The notes: generated by a model not told the origin, from the letters alone. Positions 1 to 9,130 are shown, counted from the stretch's first letter. The stretch is 64,000 bases of DNA from Rossellomorea marisflavi (GCA_003667865.1 CP033051.1:4223001-4287000); one strand, 5' to 3'. Made by a program: numbers and translations.

Positions 1-436
1 CTAAAGATGAAAGTATCTCTAGCCGCTGACTCTGATCTAAACTATGATCAGTAGCAATAAGATGAAAGCTTTTCGTTAATAGGGCATCACCTGCAAGAAT
101 TGCAAAGGCTTCTCCAAACACTTTATGATTTGTAGGCTTTCCTCTGCGCAGATCATCATCGTCCATTGCAGGCAGGTCATCGTGTATAAGAGAATATGTA
201 TGAAGCATTTCTATAGCACATGCCACATTTAATCCTTTTATTGGATTTTTTCCATAACTTGAAATCGTTGCAAGAATTAATATTGGCCGGATTCGTTTCC
301 CACCAGCTTCTAAAGAATATTTCATTGAGTCCTTTAAAGAAGCAGGTGTTTGAATTTGTTCTACGAGTCTGACTAATTCTTCTTCTATCTGTGGCTTGTA
401 TGTATTCATAAATTCCTTAAGCGAATTTGTTGACAA
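1..436 (-). CDS. ispA: Farnesyl diphosphate synthase (geranyltranstransferase), partial
   Basis: Condenses isopentenyl diphosphate with dimethylallyl/geranyl diphosphate to make farnesyl diphosphate for undecaprenyl and quinone side chains. Only the N-terminal 145 codons lie in the window and the rest runs past base 1. The translation carries the family marks GGKRIRP and the first Asp-rich metal-binding motif [10 protein letters not shown] followed by LRRGKPTNH. The start is a TTG at 436 with a GAGGGGG ribosome-binding site, 2 bp after the xseB stop. The ATG nine codons further in has no such site. It is the last visible gene of the xseA-xseB-ispA run, as in B. subtilis. Confidence 0.93.
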   Translation of the reverse strand, partial: MSTNSLKEFMNTYKPQIEEELVRLVEQIQTPASLKDSMKYSLEAGGKRIRPILILATISSYGKNPIKGLNVACAIEMLHTYSLIHDDLPAMDDDDLRRGKPTNHKVFGEAFAILAGDALLTKSFHLIATDHSLDQSQRLEILSSL

Positions 437-438
437 GC

Positions 439-669
439 TTATTCCCCCTCTTTTATAGAGAAGTTTTTTGCACCGTCATCTGTAATTAATTTTGTCATTT
501 CCTTCTCTGCATTTTGTAGCGTTTCATGACAATACTTTGAAAGCTTCATTCCTTGTTGGTAGTATTCAATGGCCTTTTCTAATGGAACTTCGCCTTCTTC
601 TAATTTTGAAACAATATCTTCAAGCTCGTCCATTGCCTGTTCAAATGACATACCTTGCTCTTTATCCAT
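439..669 (-). CDS. xseB: Exodeoxyribonuclease VII small subunit
   Basis: Small subunit that coats the XseA catalytic chain in exonuclease VII, which degrades single-stranded DNA to oligonucleotides. The protein of about 76 residues has the XseB signature [20 protein letters not shown] and a two-helix coiled-coil pattern ([12 protein letters not shown]). The start chosen is ATG 669, preceded by GGAGGAGC at good spacing. A longer frame up to 720 exists but only re-reads the end of xseA. The start overlaps the xseA stop by 8 bp, which suggests translational coupling and matches the fixed subunit ratio. Confidence 0.95.
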   Translation of the reverse strand: MDKEQGMSFEQAMDELEDIVSKLEEGEVPLEKAIEYYQQGMKLSKYCHETLQNAEKEMTKLITDDGAKNFSIKEGE

Positions 670-2023
670 TTTCAGTCTGCTCCTCCTCAACCTTTTCAAC
701 TTGGCAAATTGCTTTTCCATCTCGCAAGTGAACGGTGATATGATTTCCTTTACTAAGGTTCTTTGTTGATTTTACTAATTGATCTTCATGGTTATAAACT
801 AAACTGTAGCCTCTTTCCATTACCTTCAGTGGACTTAAGGCTTCTAAAGTAGTTACAATATTTACGAATTTCTGTTCCTTTCTACGGACAGTGTCTTTCA
901 TCTGTTTTAGAAGTTGCTGTTGTAGGAATTTAAATCTATCCGTCTCCGCAATCATACGTTTTGAAGGGTGTAATCGTTGTAGTCGATTGTGTATATGTGA
1001 AAATCCATCCTGTTTATGCTTGATAATCATCCTTGTATTTCGTTGTAACCTTTCTACTAGACGATCAACATGTTCAATTTTTTGATTATACAATGCTCCG
1101 GGATTTCTTAGTACATAACTTCGCATAATTGACTGTAATTTTGCCTTCTCACTAGCAATTTTATTTTTGTAGCTTTTCACTAGCCTTAATCTGCGGTTAA
1201 GAACTCTTTCATACAACTCCTCAACATGTGGAACAGCCATTTCTCCTGCAGCAGTAGGTGTAGGAGCACGAAGGTCTGCAATAAAATCAGCAATTGTAAA
1301 ATCTGTTTCATGTCCAACTGCTGAAATAAGGGGGATATGGGACTCATAGATTGCTCTAGCTACAACTTCTTCATTGAAAGCCCAAAGCTCCTCTATTGAA
1401 CCACCACCTCTTCCTGCTATGATGACATCGATATCTCCATATTCGTTTGCTTTTTTTATGGCATTAGCTATTGAAGTGGCAGCTTGCTCTCCCTGTACTA
1501 ATGCAGGGAATATAAGAACTTGCCCTAATGGATACCGACGCTCTATTGTTGTAATAATATCTCGAATGGCAGCACCTGTTGGTGAAGTGACAACAGCAAT
1601 TTTTTTCGGATATTTAGGAATTTCTTTCTTGTTTGCCTCGTCAAAATATCCTGCTTGTTCAAGCTTCTTTTTTAATTGTTCATAAGCTAGGTAAAGTTCT
1701 CCTATACCGTCAGGCTTCATATCCTTTATATAAATCTGATACTGTCCACCACTTTCGTATACGGAGATTTCTCCTTGTACGAGAACATGCATCCCATTTT
1801 CTGGTCTGAATTTTAACACCTGAGCAGAAGATGAGAACATAACGGCCAAGATACGTGCTTTTTCATCTTTTATCGTGAAATATAAATGTCCACTTGAATG
1901 CCTTTTAAAGTTTGAGATCTCTCCTCTGAGATAAACAGTTGAGAGATGAGGATCCTTATCAAATTTTCTTTTTATGTATTTTGTTAACGCCTGTACGGTT
2001 AAATAACGGGATTCAGTCTCCAT
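662..2023 (-). CDS. xseA: Exodeoxyribonuclease VII large subunit
   Basis: Catalytic subunit of exonuclease VII, involved in DNA repair. 453 residues, the usual family length. An N-terminal OB-fold (about residues 5-100, with LRGEISNFKRHSSGHLYFTIKD) is followed by the catalytic domain, which contains VVTSPTGAAIRDI, a GRGGGSIEELWAFNEE block and the GHETDFTIADF motif, then a long coiled-coil region. The ATG at 2023 has a GGAGC ribosome-binding site. In B. subtilis folD lies between nusB and xseA. Here only 186 bp separate them and a terminator-like hairpin sits just upstream of the start. Confidence 0.97.
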   Translation of the reverse strand: METESRYLTVQALTKYIKRKFDKDPHLSTVYLRGEISNFKRHSSGHLYFTIKDEKARILAVMFSSSAQVLKFRPENGMHVLVQGEISVYESGGQYQIYIKDMKPDGIGELYLAYEQLKKKLEQAGYFDEANKKEIPKYPKKIAVVTSPTGAAIRDIITTIERRYPLGQVLIFPALVQGEQAATSIANAIKKANEYGDIDVIIAGRGGGSIEELWAFNEEVVARAIYESHIPLISAVGHETDFTIADFIADLRAPTPTAAGEMAVPHVEELYERVLNRRLRLVKSYKNKIASEKAKLQSIMRSYVLRNPGALYNQKIEHVDRLVERLQRNTRMIIKHKQDGFSHIHNRLQRLHPSKRMIAETDRFKFLQQQLLKQMKDTVRRKEQKFVNIVTTLEALSPLKVMERGYSLVYNHEDQLVKSTKNLSKGNHITVHLRDGKAICQVEKVEEEQTENG

Positions 2024-2045
2024 TACTTAAGCTCCTTCTCTAATA

Positions 2046-2082
2046 AAAAGCTGCTCTCCATTTTTTAAGGAAGGCAGCTTTG
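2046..2082 (-). terminator. Terminator-like hairpin between nusB and xseA
   Basis: On the minus strand AAAGCTGC pairs with GCAGCTTT across a short loop and is followed by TTTTTATT. The hairpin ends about 20 bp before the xseA start, so it almost touches its ribosome-binding site. A second, weaker stem (TAGATTTAG with CTAAATCTA, 2111-2144) lies upstream of it. It could terminate transcripts from nusB or act as a leader attenuator for xseA. Confidence 0.6.
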
Positions 2083-2209
2083 TTGTTACTTTTATTGTAC
2101 TACTTTTTCTTAGATTTAGCGAAAATAAGTAGTTACTAAATCTACCATGCAACTGAAAGGTATGTTTTATGTTTCTGAATTAAATCATCGTGACTAATGT
2201 ATTTTAAAA

Positions 2210-2602
2210 CTAACTCTCCATTTGGGTGTTAACTTTAGATAATACCGCATTGATAAATTTACTTGAATTTTCATCACCATAGATTTTTGCAATTTCAATG
2301 GCTTCATTAATGGTTACCTTCACAGGTGTGTCCTCGTTGTGAAGAATTTCGCTTACAGCCATTCTAAGGATGTTACGGTCTACTCTTGCTAAACGTTCAA
2401 AGGACCAACGCTCGAGGTTATTTTTGATCATTTCATCAATTTTCTCTTTATGTTCGCAATAATTGGTTACAAGTCCTGTTAAGTATTCGTCGGATGGTTC
2501 TTCTTCTAGTACGTTTTGCAGTGCTTCTTGTGGTTCAATTTCTGATACTTCTATTTGAAATAGTGCTTGTAGTGCTTTTTCCCGTGCAGTTCTTCTTTTC
2601 AT
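2210..2602 (-). CDS. nusB: Transcription antitermination factor NusB
   Basis: All-helical RNA-binding protein of the Nus antitermination complex. With NusE (S10) it binds boxA of rRNA leaders. 130 residues with the standard N-terminus MKRRTAREKALQALFQ, the central ERWSFERLARVDRNILRMA block and the C-terminal NEAIEIAKIYGDENSSKFINAVL motif. The start was set at ATG 2602 because AAAGGAG lies 9 nt upstream. A TTG two codons earlier is too close to that site. It follows yqhY and accBC but is separated from them by about 430 bp holding a terminator and a repeat element. Confidence 0.97.
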   Translation of the reverse strand: MKRRTAREKALQALFQIEVSEIEPQEALQNVLEEEPSDEYLTGLVTNYCEHKEKIDEMIKNNLERWSFERLARVDRNILRMAVSEILHNEDTPVKVTINEAIEIAKIYGDENSSKFINAVLSKVNTQMES

Positions 2603-2740
2603 TTTCAATTACTCCTTTAAGCCTTTCTCAAATCACATACATTTGATAATAGCATAATTCCCCATTTATTCACACAACTTACGTAGTTGGTTTGAAAATT
2701 TGTCATCAAAACCCGTCCTATACTTTAAACTGGGACCTTT

Positions 2741-2865
2741 GCGTTCCACTCCAGGGTGCTTGCTTTCCGCGGGGCGAGCGTTGAGCCTCCTCATCGCTTC
2801 GCTCCTGCGGGTTCTCAACTGGCTCGCTAGTCCCGCAGGAGTCAACCACCCTTACGTTCCACGCA
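2741..2865. repeat. Intergenic palindromic repeat element, copy 1
   Basis: A GC-rich island of about 125 bp in AT-rich surroundings. Nested inverted repeats include GCGAGCGTTGAG with CTCAACTGGCTCGC and CCGCGGG with TCCCGCAGG, and both ends carry a CGTTCCA sequence. A clearly related copy lies at 47619-47750. An open frame across it is a by-product of the base composition. This looks like the palindromic intergenic repeats common in Bacillaceae. Mobility is not shown. Confidence 0.8.
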
Positions 2866-2962
2866 AATCTGTAGTTCCCTCATATTATTTCCTATAATGA
2901 GAGTTAAATTTTTTATCAACTAAATAAAATGAATCTAAAAATCCGAACAAATAACCGTAGTA

Positions 2963-3010
2963 ATACAAAAAACTGACTCTTAGGTTATCGTAACCTATAG
3001 AGTCAGTCCT
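2963..3010 (-). terminator. Intrinsic terminator of the accB-accC-yqhY operon
   Basis: Very strong hairpin: ACTGACTCT and TAGGTTA on one arm pair with TAACCTA and AGAGTCAGT on the other around a 3-nt loop. A run of T follows on the minus strand. It lies 22 bp after the yqhY stop and separates this operon from nusB. Confidence 0.9.
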
Positions 3011-3031
3011 ATGCTTAGTGTACATATTGAA

Positions 3032-3445
3032 TTATTCTTCTGTTAATTCGTTTTCTGTTTTTTGGTTTTCGAATTGAACACCTACGATGTGAACATTTAC
3101 TTCTTCAGCATCGAGTGCTGTCATGTTCAATAGGGCTTGGCGGATATTATCTTGAATTTTTTTTGCAACTGCTGGAATTGACACTCCGAATTTCATTGTG
3201 CAGAATACATCAATAATAATACCTTGCTCAGTTAACTCTACTTTGACACCTTTACCATGATTTTTTTTACCAAGGCGCTCTACCACACCTGTAGCAAAAC
3301 TTCCACGCATTTGAGCTACGCCTTCTACTTCATATGCAGCAATACCAGCGATTACTTCAATGACTTCTGGGGCAATCTCAATTTTCCCAAGGCTATTGTG
3401 TCCACTAGACATTTGCAATAAATTTTGATTTTGATTTTCTGACAT
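3032..3445 (-). CDS. yqhY: Asp23/Gls24 family protein YqhY
   Basis: Small acidic cytoplasmic protein of the Asp23/Gls24 family. In B. subtilis YqhY is encoded with acetyl-CoA carboxylase, and its loss disturbs acetyl-CoA carboxylase activity. 137 residues with a Gln/Asn-rich N-terminus, then the family core LGKIEIAPEVIEVIAGIAA, EVEGVAQMRG and VEVNVHIVGVQF-like strands. ATG 3445 has GGAGG upstream. It follows accC by 21 bp and ends at a strong terminator, so accB-accC-yqhY is one unit. Confidence 0.93.
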   Translation of the reverse strand: MSENQNQNLLQMSSGHNSLGKIEIAPEVIEVIAGIAAYEVEGVAQMRGSFATGVVERLGKKNHGKGVKVELTEQGIIIDVFCTMKFGVSIPAVAKKIQDNIRQALLNMTALDAEEVNVHIVGVQFENQKTENELTEE

Positions 3446-3466
3446 TTTTCCTACCTCCTAATTAAG

Positions 3467-4819
3467 TTAGGATTTCATTACTTCGTATTTTTCTAAAAAC
3501 TTCGTATTAAAATCTCCACCTACAAATGCTTCGTGTTCTAATAATTTCAAATGGAATGGAATGGTTGTATGAATACCTTCAATCACGAACTCACTCAGTG
3601 CTCGCTTCATTCTTGAAATCGCTTCTTCTCTTGTAGCACCGTAGGTAATAACCTTTGCAATCATTGAATCATAATAAGGTGGAATGGTGTAGCCAGGATA
3701 AGCTGCAGAATCTACCCTTACACCTAAGCCTCCTGGAGGAAGATACATTTCGATTTTCCCAGCAGACGGCATAAAGTTCTTTTCTGGATTCTCAGCATTA
3801 ATTCTACACTCAATAGACCAGCCCGTAAACGTAATCTCCTCTTGAGCATAGGATAATTTCTTTCCAGAAGCAACTAAGATTTGTTCTTTAATTAAATCAA
3901 CGCCAGTAACTTGTTCTGTTACAGGGTGCTCAACCTGAATACGTGTATTCATTTCCATAAAGTAGAATTCATGATTGTTATGGTCATATATAAATTCTAC
4001 CGTGCCCGCTCCAGAATAATCAACTGCTTTTGCAGCCTTTACTGCTGCGTCACCCATTTTCTCACGCATTTCTTCAGTTAAGGCAGGAGATGGAGTTTCC
4101 TCTAAAAGTTTTTGTAACCGACGCTGAATGGAACAGTCACGCTCTCCTAAATGAATAACATTTCCGAAGTTATCAGCTAGCACTTGGATTTCAACATGTC
4201 TAAAATCTTCAATATATTTCTCAATGTAAACTCCTGGGTTACCGAATGCTGTCATCGCTTCTTGCTGGGTAATATTAACACCTTTAATGAGGTCGGCCTC
4301 CGTTTTAGCAACACGGATTCCTTTCCCCCCACCACCAGCAGTGGCTTTGATTATAACCGGATATCCCATTTTTCCAGCTAGTGCAACGGCTTCGTCTGCA
4401 TCTTTTACAATCCCTTGTGACCCCGGAACTATTGGAACACCCGCTTCTCTCATTGTTTCGCGCGCAACATCTTTTGTACCCATCTTTGAAATTGCTTCAG
4501 GTGATGGACCGATAAACGTAATGTTGCATTCACGGCAAAGTTCAGCAAAGTCAGCATTCTCTGCAAGAAAACCGTATCCAGGGTGAATCCCATCACATCC
4601 TGTAAGCTTTGCAACACTAATTATATTTGTAAAGTTTAAATAGCTATCCTTAGAAGCAGTAGGTCCAATACAATATGCTTCATCAGCTAATTGTACATGT
4701 AATGCTTCTTTGTCAGCCTCAGAATAAACAGCCACACTTTCAACTCCAAGCTCTCTACAAGCCCGAATCACACGAACAGCTATTTCTCCTCTATTTGCAA
4801 TCAATATTTTCTTTATCAT
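3467..4819 (-). CDS. accC: Acetyl-CoA carboxylase, biotin carboxylase subunit
   Basis: ATP-dependent carboxylation of the biotin on AccB, the first half-reaction of malonyl-CoA synthesis. 450 residues. N-terminal domain [23 protein letters not shown]-grasp glycine loop [28 protein letters not shown], catalytic [16 protein letters not shown] (with the Glu and Arg that activate bicarbonate and biotin), and C-terminal biotin carboxylase domain from about residue 335. The ATG is preceded by AAGGAG. It is 14 bp downstream of accB, as in other Bacillaceae. Confidence 0.98.
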   Translation of the reverse strand: MIKKILIANRGEIAVRVIRACRELGVESVAVYSEADKEALHVQLADEAYCIGPTASKDSYLNFTNIISVAKLTGCDGIHPGYGFLAENADFAELCRECNITFIGPSPEAISKMGTKDVARETMREAGVPIVPGSQGIVKDADEAVALAGKMGYPVIIKATAGGGGKGIRVAKTEADLIKGVNITQQEAMTAFGNPGVYIEKYIEDFRHVEIQVLADNFGNVIHLGERDCSIQRRLQKLLEETPSPALTEEMREKMGDAAVKAAKAVDYSGAGTVEFIYDHNNHEFYFMEMNTRIQVEHPVTEQVTGVDLIKEQILVASGKKLSYAQEEITFTGWSIECRINAENPEKNFMPSAGKIEMYLPPGGLGVRVDSAAYPGYTIPPYYDSMIAKVITYGATREEAISRMKRALSEFVIEGIHTTIPFHLKLLEHEAFVGGDFNTKFLEKYEVMKS

Positions 4820-4833
4820 TGTGTAATCGCTCC

Positions 4834-5355
4834 TTATTCAGGCTTTACCAAGAATAACGGCTGTCCATATTCTACTAGCTGTCCATCCTTAACAAGAATT
4901 TCTACTATTTCACCTTTGATCTCGGCTTCAATTTCATTGAATAATTTCATTGCTTCAACAATACACACTACTGAACTATTATCTACTTTTGAACCTACTT
5001 TTACATAAGCATCTGCATCTGGTGATGGAGATTGATAGAATGTTCCAACCATTGGCGAAGTGATTTTATGTAAATTCGCTTGATCTGATCCTTCCGCTTC
5101 TTTCACAGCCTCTTGTTGAGAAGCTTCCTTAACTGTTTCCTGATGAGCTGGAGCTTGTTGAACAGGAGCCTGTTGTACCGGCTGTTGCACTTGCACTGGT
5201 TCGATTGTTTTTGTGATTGCATTTGATAATGTTGCCTCAGACACCTGGTTCTTTTTTAATTTTATTTTAGAGCCTTCATGCTCATAACTAAATTCATCAA
5301 TACTAGATTGATCAATAAGCTTAATGATTTCACGAATTTCTTGAATTTTCAACAA
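4834..5355 (-). CDS. accB: Acetyl-CoA carboxylase, biotin carboxyl carrier protein
   Basis: Carries the biotin that shuttles CO2 between AccC and the AccA/AccD transferase. 173 residues: N-terminal domain [16 protein letters not shown], a Gln/Pro/Ala-rich linker (about 52-90) and the biotinyl domain with the attachment lysine in EAMKLFNEI (Lys137). Both possible starts are TTG (5355 and 5352). The first gives the conserved ML start, and AAGGGGTG lies upstream. It leads the accB-accC-yqhY operon. A FapR-like operator and a sigma-A-like promoter lie directly upstream. Confidence 0.96.
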   Translation of the reverse strand: MLKIQEIREIIKLIDQSSIDEFSYEHEGSKIKLKKNQVSEATLSNAITKTIEPVQVQQPVQQAPVQQAPAHQETVKEASQQEAVKEAEGSDQANLHKITSPMVGTFYQSPSPDADAYVKVGSKVDNSSVVCIVEAMKLFNEIEAEIKGEIVEILVKDGQLVEYGQPLFLVKPE

Positions 5356-5377
5356 AAGTTACACCCCTTAAATTAAT

Positions 5378-5394
5378 TTAGTACTAGCTACTAA
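5378..5394 (-). promoter_or_regulatory. Putative FapR operator upstream of accBC
   Basis: 17-bp palindrome TTAGTAGCTAGTACTAA (minus strand) with arms TTAGTA and TACTAA. It resembles the FapR operator of the Bacillus fatty-acid regulon, recalled as TTAGTACC-like half sites around TAGT. It begins immediately downstream of the -10 box, where repressor binding would block initiation. Assignment rests on motif likeness and position only. Confidence 0.6.
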
Positions 5395-5395
5395 T

Positions 5396-5425
5396 ATCAT
5401 ACAGTAATACCTTGTAAAAATTCAA
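5396..5425 (-). promoter_or_regulatory. Sigma-A-type promoter of accB
   Basis: On the minus strand TTGAAT (5425-5420) and TATGAT (5401-5396) are separated by 18 bp. The -10 box is about 40 bp upstream of the accB start and abuts the FapR-like palindrome. Confidence 0.6.
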
Positions 5426-5441
5426 TAATAGATTCTTCCTA

Positions 5442-5456
5442 TGTAAAGCGTTTTCA
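5442..5456 (+). promoter_or_regulatory. Possible catabolite-responsive element (cre)
   Basis: The sequence GTAAAGCGTTTTCA matches the core of a CcpA-binding site (TGAAAGCGTTTTCA in ideal form) at 12 of 14 positions. It lies between the divergent accB and chemoreceptor genes. The match is partial. Confidence 0.35.
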
Positions 5457-5545
5457 AAAATATATAAAAATATTATCTAAGGAAAGAGGAATTTGTCATT
5501 GTCTGGTGAAATATGTAAATAGATCATCTAAAAGGGGAAATTATA

Positions 5546-7027
5546 ATGAATATGGTTAACCATTTAAAAACAGAAGACCTCATCCGCAAAAATAGCCTAG
5601 TAGTAAAAGCTACCTTTTTCTCTGTTCTGTTAGCAGCCGTAGTTGACATTGCAATGAAAAAGGATTTAGCTGTCATTTTAACAATTATTCTTTCAGGTGG
5701 CATTGGTGTTGCTATTATTTCTGTTCTTCACTATACGAATAGATGGATTGTCACGATCCCTTATATCGCTGTGTTTACAGTATCAATTGGAATTTATCTT
5801 ATTATGGAAGCAACCGTATCCGTTACCTCTTATACTCTTGTTTATTTCATTATTGCAGTTTCAGCAATTTATATGAATAGTAAAATTCTTTCTCTAAGTA
5901 TCTTTTTAGGATTTAGTGTCCTTTCCCTTTTTACATTATTCCACCACCATGAGCTTACTCTAGAGCTTAAAAATTATGTAACCATTTTTCTATTATTTGC
6001 ACTTGTATCTATTTTACTATTCTTTCAACTCAATATATCAAAAAAAATGGAACAAAAACTAGCGGAACTTAATGAAGAAACAACTTATCTTTTAACAAAA
6101 GATCAAAAAATAATGAGCGCTGTTTCTGAAAATTCTCAGCAATTATCGAATATGTTAATGCATGTAAGTCAGAGAAGTAGTGATTCTCTCCAGGCTGCGA
6201 AAGAAATGAATGATGGCATCATGAGCATTGCCTCAAGCGTCCAACAACAATCAGGACAAATTGTTGATATATCAACGTCCCTTAGTTATTCGGCTCGTCA
6301 TGTTTCTCAGATGCTAGACAAGTTAGATGTTATTCAAAAAAAATCTGATGGAGCATTAGCTTCATCAAAAATCGGTCGTAGTCTGCTTGAATCCTCTAGA
6401 GAAGAATTAAAGCATTTTCAAGTGAGCATGTCTGCTCTAAATAAACAATGCCAGCTCTTTATTCAACACAATATAGAGATTGGAACTTTTGCTGAATCCA
6501 TTCAAGCCATTGCAAAGCAGACGAATCTTTTAGCTTTGAATGCATCTATTGAAGCCTCAAGAGCAGGTGAATCGGGTAAGGGCTTTGCTGTAGTAGCGGA
6601 AGAAGTTCGTGTTCTAGCAGATCGTACTAATACGATCGTTTCACAAATAACTGGTAAACTTCAAAAGATGAATAGTGATACGAATCATGTTTTCCAAGAA
6701 GTTCAGACTGCAATGAATCAATTACAAAAACATGTAGAGCAAATTAAAAATACTGAGAACTCTTTTTCTACGATTCAAGTAAATAACCAGAGTCTTTCCC
6801 AAGAGATTTTGGAATATGAACAGTTCGCACAGGAGGTTGCTAGTTCCGTTGAGGCGATTAATGCTCAATTGGTTGAATTTAAAGAGTTAATGGAAGGCGC
6901 AACTGCAGTACTAGAAGAGATTTCATCTAGTAATGATGAACAAACAAAGCAATATGGAGTACTCGATCAAATTATAGATGATGCAAATACTTCTATCAAA
7001 AGTTTACTTTCCCTTCAAGGTCAGTGA
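5546..7027 (+). CDS. Methyl-accepting chemotaxis protein
   Basis: Membrane chemoreceptor that signals to CheA/CheW. 493 residues. The N-terminal 165 residues form about six hydrophobic segments with only short loops, so there is no large extracellular ligand domain and sensing is probably in the membrane or through it. Residues 190-490 are a long coiled-coil signalling domain with the hairpin tip [18 protein letters not shown] then [15 protein letters not shown] 5546 has AAAGGGGA upstream. It is a single gene on the plus strand between accB and the spoIIIA operon and no such gene is there in B. subtilis, so it looks like an accessory insertion. No sigma-D promoter was found. Ligand unknown. 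Confidence 0.93.
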   Translation: MNMVNHLKTEDLIRKNSLVVKATFFSVLLAAVVDIAMKKDLAVILTIILSGGIGVAIISVLHYTNRWIVTIPYIAVFTVSIGIYLIMEATVSVTSYTLVYFIIAVSAIYMNSKILSLSIFLGFSVLSLFTLFHHHELTLELKNYVTIFLLFALVSILLFFQLNISKKMEQKLAELNEETTYLLTKDQKIMSAVSENSQQLSNMLMHVSQRSSDSLQAAKEMNDGIMSIASSVQQQSGQIVDISTSLSYSARHVSQMLDKLDVIQKKSDGALASSKIGRSLLESSREELKHFQVSMSALNKQCQLFIQHNIEIGTFAESIQAIAKQTNLLALNASIEASRAGESGKGFAVVAEEVRVLADRTNTIVSQITGKLQKMNSDTNHVFQEVQTAMNQLQKHVEQIKNTENSFSTIQVNNQSLSQEILEYEQFAQEVASSVEAINAQLVEFKELMEGATAVLEEISSSNDEQTKQYGVLDQIIDDANTSIKSLLSLQGQ

Positions 7028-7163
7028 CGATTCAATTTCTAAGTGTAATGAAAGAACAATTAACAAATTCGTTTCTCTCGGCTAAGAGCTATCACACATT
7101 AATTGTTTCAACCTATTAAAAAGCTTCTTACCAAAAGTAGTTTAAATTCTAGTCTATGCACCT

Positions 7164-7254
7164 AAAAATAGCTGGCATTCGCAATGTCATCACCCATTAA
7201 CGAATTTATGACCGTTAATGGGTGTGCCACTGTTTAATAAGCCAGCTACTTTTA
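7164..7254. terminator. Nested bidirectional terminator between mcp and spoIIIAH
   Basis: Two stems, one inside the other. The outer is TAGCTGGC (7169-7176) with GCCAGCTA (7241-7248). The inner is a perfect 12-bp stem CACCCATTAACG (7191-7202) with CGTTAATGGGTG (7213-7224). T-rich stretches flank it on both strands, so it can end both the chemoreceptor and spoIIIA transcripts. Confidence 0.75.
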
Positions 7255-7277
7255 TTTTAATGTTAAACTATCATGAA

Positions 7278-7832
7278 TTAGTTTAGAGGCTGAAAGGTAA
7301 CGGCAACATTCCCCATTTCACCAATTTCACTTTGAACCTTGCGAAGGATGTCGTTAGCTGCAGTAGCTGAATGCTCCTCTGCTTTTACTGTTACTTTAAT
7401 ATTGTTTCCATCAGCTCTTACTAGAGCATCGTCGTAACCCATTGAGATAATCATTGTTTCTAAAGCAGCTTCAACGATCGCCAATTGCTTTAAATCTTCC
7501 ATTTGCTGGTATGCAGCATTTTTCTCGTCTGTTGAGAGTCCAGCATCTCCAAGTTTCGCTGTTAATTGTTCCTCTAGTTGAGCTCTTTCATCGTTAATAT
7601 CTAGACGAAGTGCTTCAAACATTTCATCACCAGCAGCTTCTGTAACGATTTCCATTTCTTCGTTTGTCATCGTTTGCTCTTCACCTTCCGCACCTACTTG
7701 TTGACCTTCATTTTCCACTGCTGCCATATCTGTTGCTTGTTGAGTTGTAGGTGACGTAATGTAGTAAACTGATAACACAATCACAAGACTTAACATTGTT
7801 AATAACCAAACCGTTTGTTTTTTTAATAGCAT
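7278..7832 (-). CDS. spoIIIAH: Stage III sporulation protein AH
   Basis: Mother-cell protein whose extracytoplasmic ring domain binds forespore SpoIIQ, linking the two cells across the engulfing membranes. 184 residues: one membrane helix (about 8-26), an acidic linker, then a C-terminal EscJ/PilO-like ring domain ending in NDILRKVQSEIGEMGNVAVTF. Last gene of the spoIIIAA-AH operon, 14 bp after spoIIIAG, and followed by a nested terminator. ATG 7832 has a GGGGGA site. Confidence 0.96.
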   Translation of the reverse strand: MLLKKQTVWLLTMLSLVIVLSVYYITSPTTQQATDMAAVENEGQQVGAEGEEQTMTNEEMEIVTEAAGDEMFEALRLDINDERAQLEEQLTAKLGDAGLSTDEKNAAYQQMEDLKQLAIVEAALETMIISMGYDDALVRADGNNIKVTVKAEEHSATAANDILRKVQSEIGEMGNVAVTFQPLN

Positions 7833-7846
7833 TTATAATATCCCCC

Positions 7847-8518
7847 TTATTTTTTAGGCATCACTGCAACTCGGTGGCTTGGAACATCCAATGCTCGAGT
7901 AACAGCTTCTATTATCCATTTTTTTATTTGTATATTATCGGCACCCTTGGCAACGACAAGAACACCGCTGACTTTTGGTTTATTGGTTTGTGAGATGACT
8001 GGCACTTCTTTTTCTCCATCTTGAGTAATAACAATTTGTTCATCTGTTGTTTGATCTTCAATCTTTCGTTTTCCACCCTCAGTATCGGTTTCATTTGTTG
8101 TTTGTTTTTGAGTTGAATGATTCTTTTCGAAAATTTTTGCCTCAGTGGACTCGACATTTACAACAACCGTTACTTCGCTTACACCAACAATTTGGTCTAG
8201 AGCTTCTTTCAATTGATTTTCGTATTGATTCTCATACACTCGCATGCCTTCATTAATATCGCTTTTATTTGATCCGAAGGTGGGAACATCCTCGTCTTGG
8301 TTACTTTGATTCTCACTACTCTCAACACTGGCAACCTGTAGTGTTTGGTCTTCGTTGGAACTCCATAGGTCACTAATGAGCATAAAGGCTACACCGAATA
8401 ATAGTAGAATCAGAAAGTATTGTAGTTTCATATTTTTCTTTTTTTCTGTAGGTCTATGTTCTGAGTCCTTTGACAACCATTGCTTAATGAGATCGAAGGG
8501 GCCTTTGTTAGAGCTCAT
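7847..8518 (-). CDS. spoIIIAG: Stage III sporulation protein AG
   Basis: Forms the large ring of the SpoIIIA-SpoIIQ channel in the intermembrane space. 223 residues: cytoplasmic N-terminus (GPFDLIKQWLSKDSEHRP), one membrane helix (about 30-47), then a periplasmic domain of ring-building type with YENQLKEALDQIVGVSEVTV and a C-terminal VLVVAKGADN...AVTRALDV stretch. The start overlaps the spoIIIAF stop by 11 bp and has a GGAGGG site. Confidence 0.96.
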   Translation of the reverse strand: MSSNKGPFDLIKQWLSKDSEHRPTEKKKNMKLQYFLILLLFGVAFMLISDLWSSNEDQTLQVASVESSENQSNQDEDVPTFGSNKSDINEGMRVYENQYENQLKEALDQIVGVSEVTVVVNVESTEAKIFEKNHSTQKQTTNETDTEGGKRKIEDQTTDEQIVITQDGEKEVPVISQTNKPKVSGVLVVAKGADNIQIKKWIIEAVTRALDVPSHRVAVMPKK

Positions 8519-9119
8519 TTTCTTTTCCCATCCCTCCTTTTTCTAAAATTATCACTTGATCTGTTGAGAGGTTCCATTGTTCTGCGAGTGCTGCTGAAAT
8601 ATCATCGTGCCTATCAATTGGTTGTTCTTGTTGATGTGCGCCCACTTCTACCCTTTGAACAACTTCAACTGAACCTTTTGCATAATCTTTTAGTTCAACA
8701 TGCACCTGTTGAATGCTGTCCGGTAAATTCTCCAAATCCTCTGATTGGATATCAATGGCAACGATTTCTTTTTCGTACTCTGCAATCAACTCCTTTTCAG
8801 CTTGTTCTTTCATTTGGACAGCCATCTGTTCTAAAATATATGCACGTTGTGAGGCTTGTATTTCTTTTTTCTTAAATTCTATTGAATTTTCTACAGATTT
8901 ATTTTCATCTGTGCCCGAAAGAGCAACAGTTTCCAATACTTCTTCAAAATCACTAGACATTAATTTTAAGAGGGGAGTCAGAATAATGGTTATTAACAAT
9001 AACCCTGTAACAATTTTTGTATACTTCTGCATACTAGAATTAGGGAGTAGCATATCGATCACCGTTGCAAGAAGAACAAATACGATGATATTGGTGATCC
9101 ACTCTGTTAAAAATTGCAT
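8508..9119 (-). CDS. spoIIIAF: Stage III sporulation protein AF
   Basis: Part of the SpoIIIA channel. 203 residues with two N-terminal membrane helices (about 8-25 and 35-52) and a soluble C-terminal domain resembling a ring-building fold. N-terminus MQFLTEWITNIIVFVLLATV is typical. ATG 9119 has a GGGGGGAG site, 11 bp after spoIIIAE. Confidence 0.95.
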   Translation of the reverse strand: MQFLTEWITNIIVFVLLATVIDMLLPNSSMQKYTKIVTGLLLITIILTPLLKLMSSDFEEVLETVALSGTDENKSVENSIEFKKKEIQASQRAYILEQMAVQMKEQAEKELIAEYEKEIVAIDIQSEDLENLPDSIQQVHVELKDYAKGSVEVVQRVEVGAHQQEQPIDRHDDISAALAEQWNLSTDQVIILEKGGMGKENEL

Positions 9120-9130
9120 AATCTCCCCCC

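Noticed and set aside
1374..1685. Long open frame opposite xseA, and many like it opposite accC, gcvPA, gcvPB, spoIIIAA, nrdJ and the GT4 gene
   Set aside because: They are antisense shadows of conserved genes, with no ribosome-binding sites and no recognisable product.
2700..2897. Plus-strand open frame across the GC-rich repeat
   Set aside because: It is formed by the palindromic element. No ribosome-binding site or similarity to a family.
5400..5545. Sigma-D promoter for the chemoreceptor
   Set aside because: No TAAA with a GCCGATAT-like -10 at 15 bp was found upstream of 5546.
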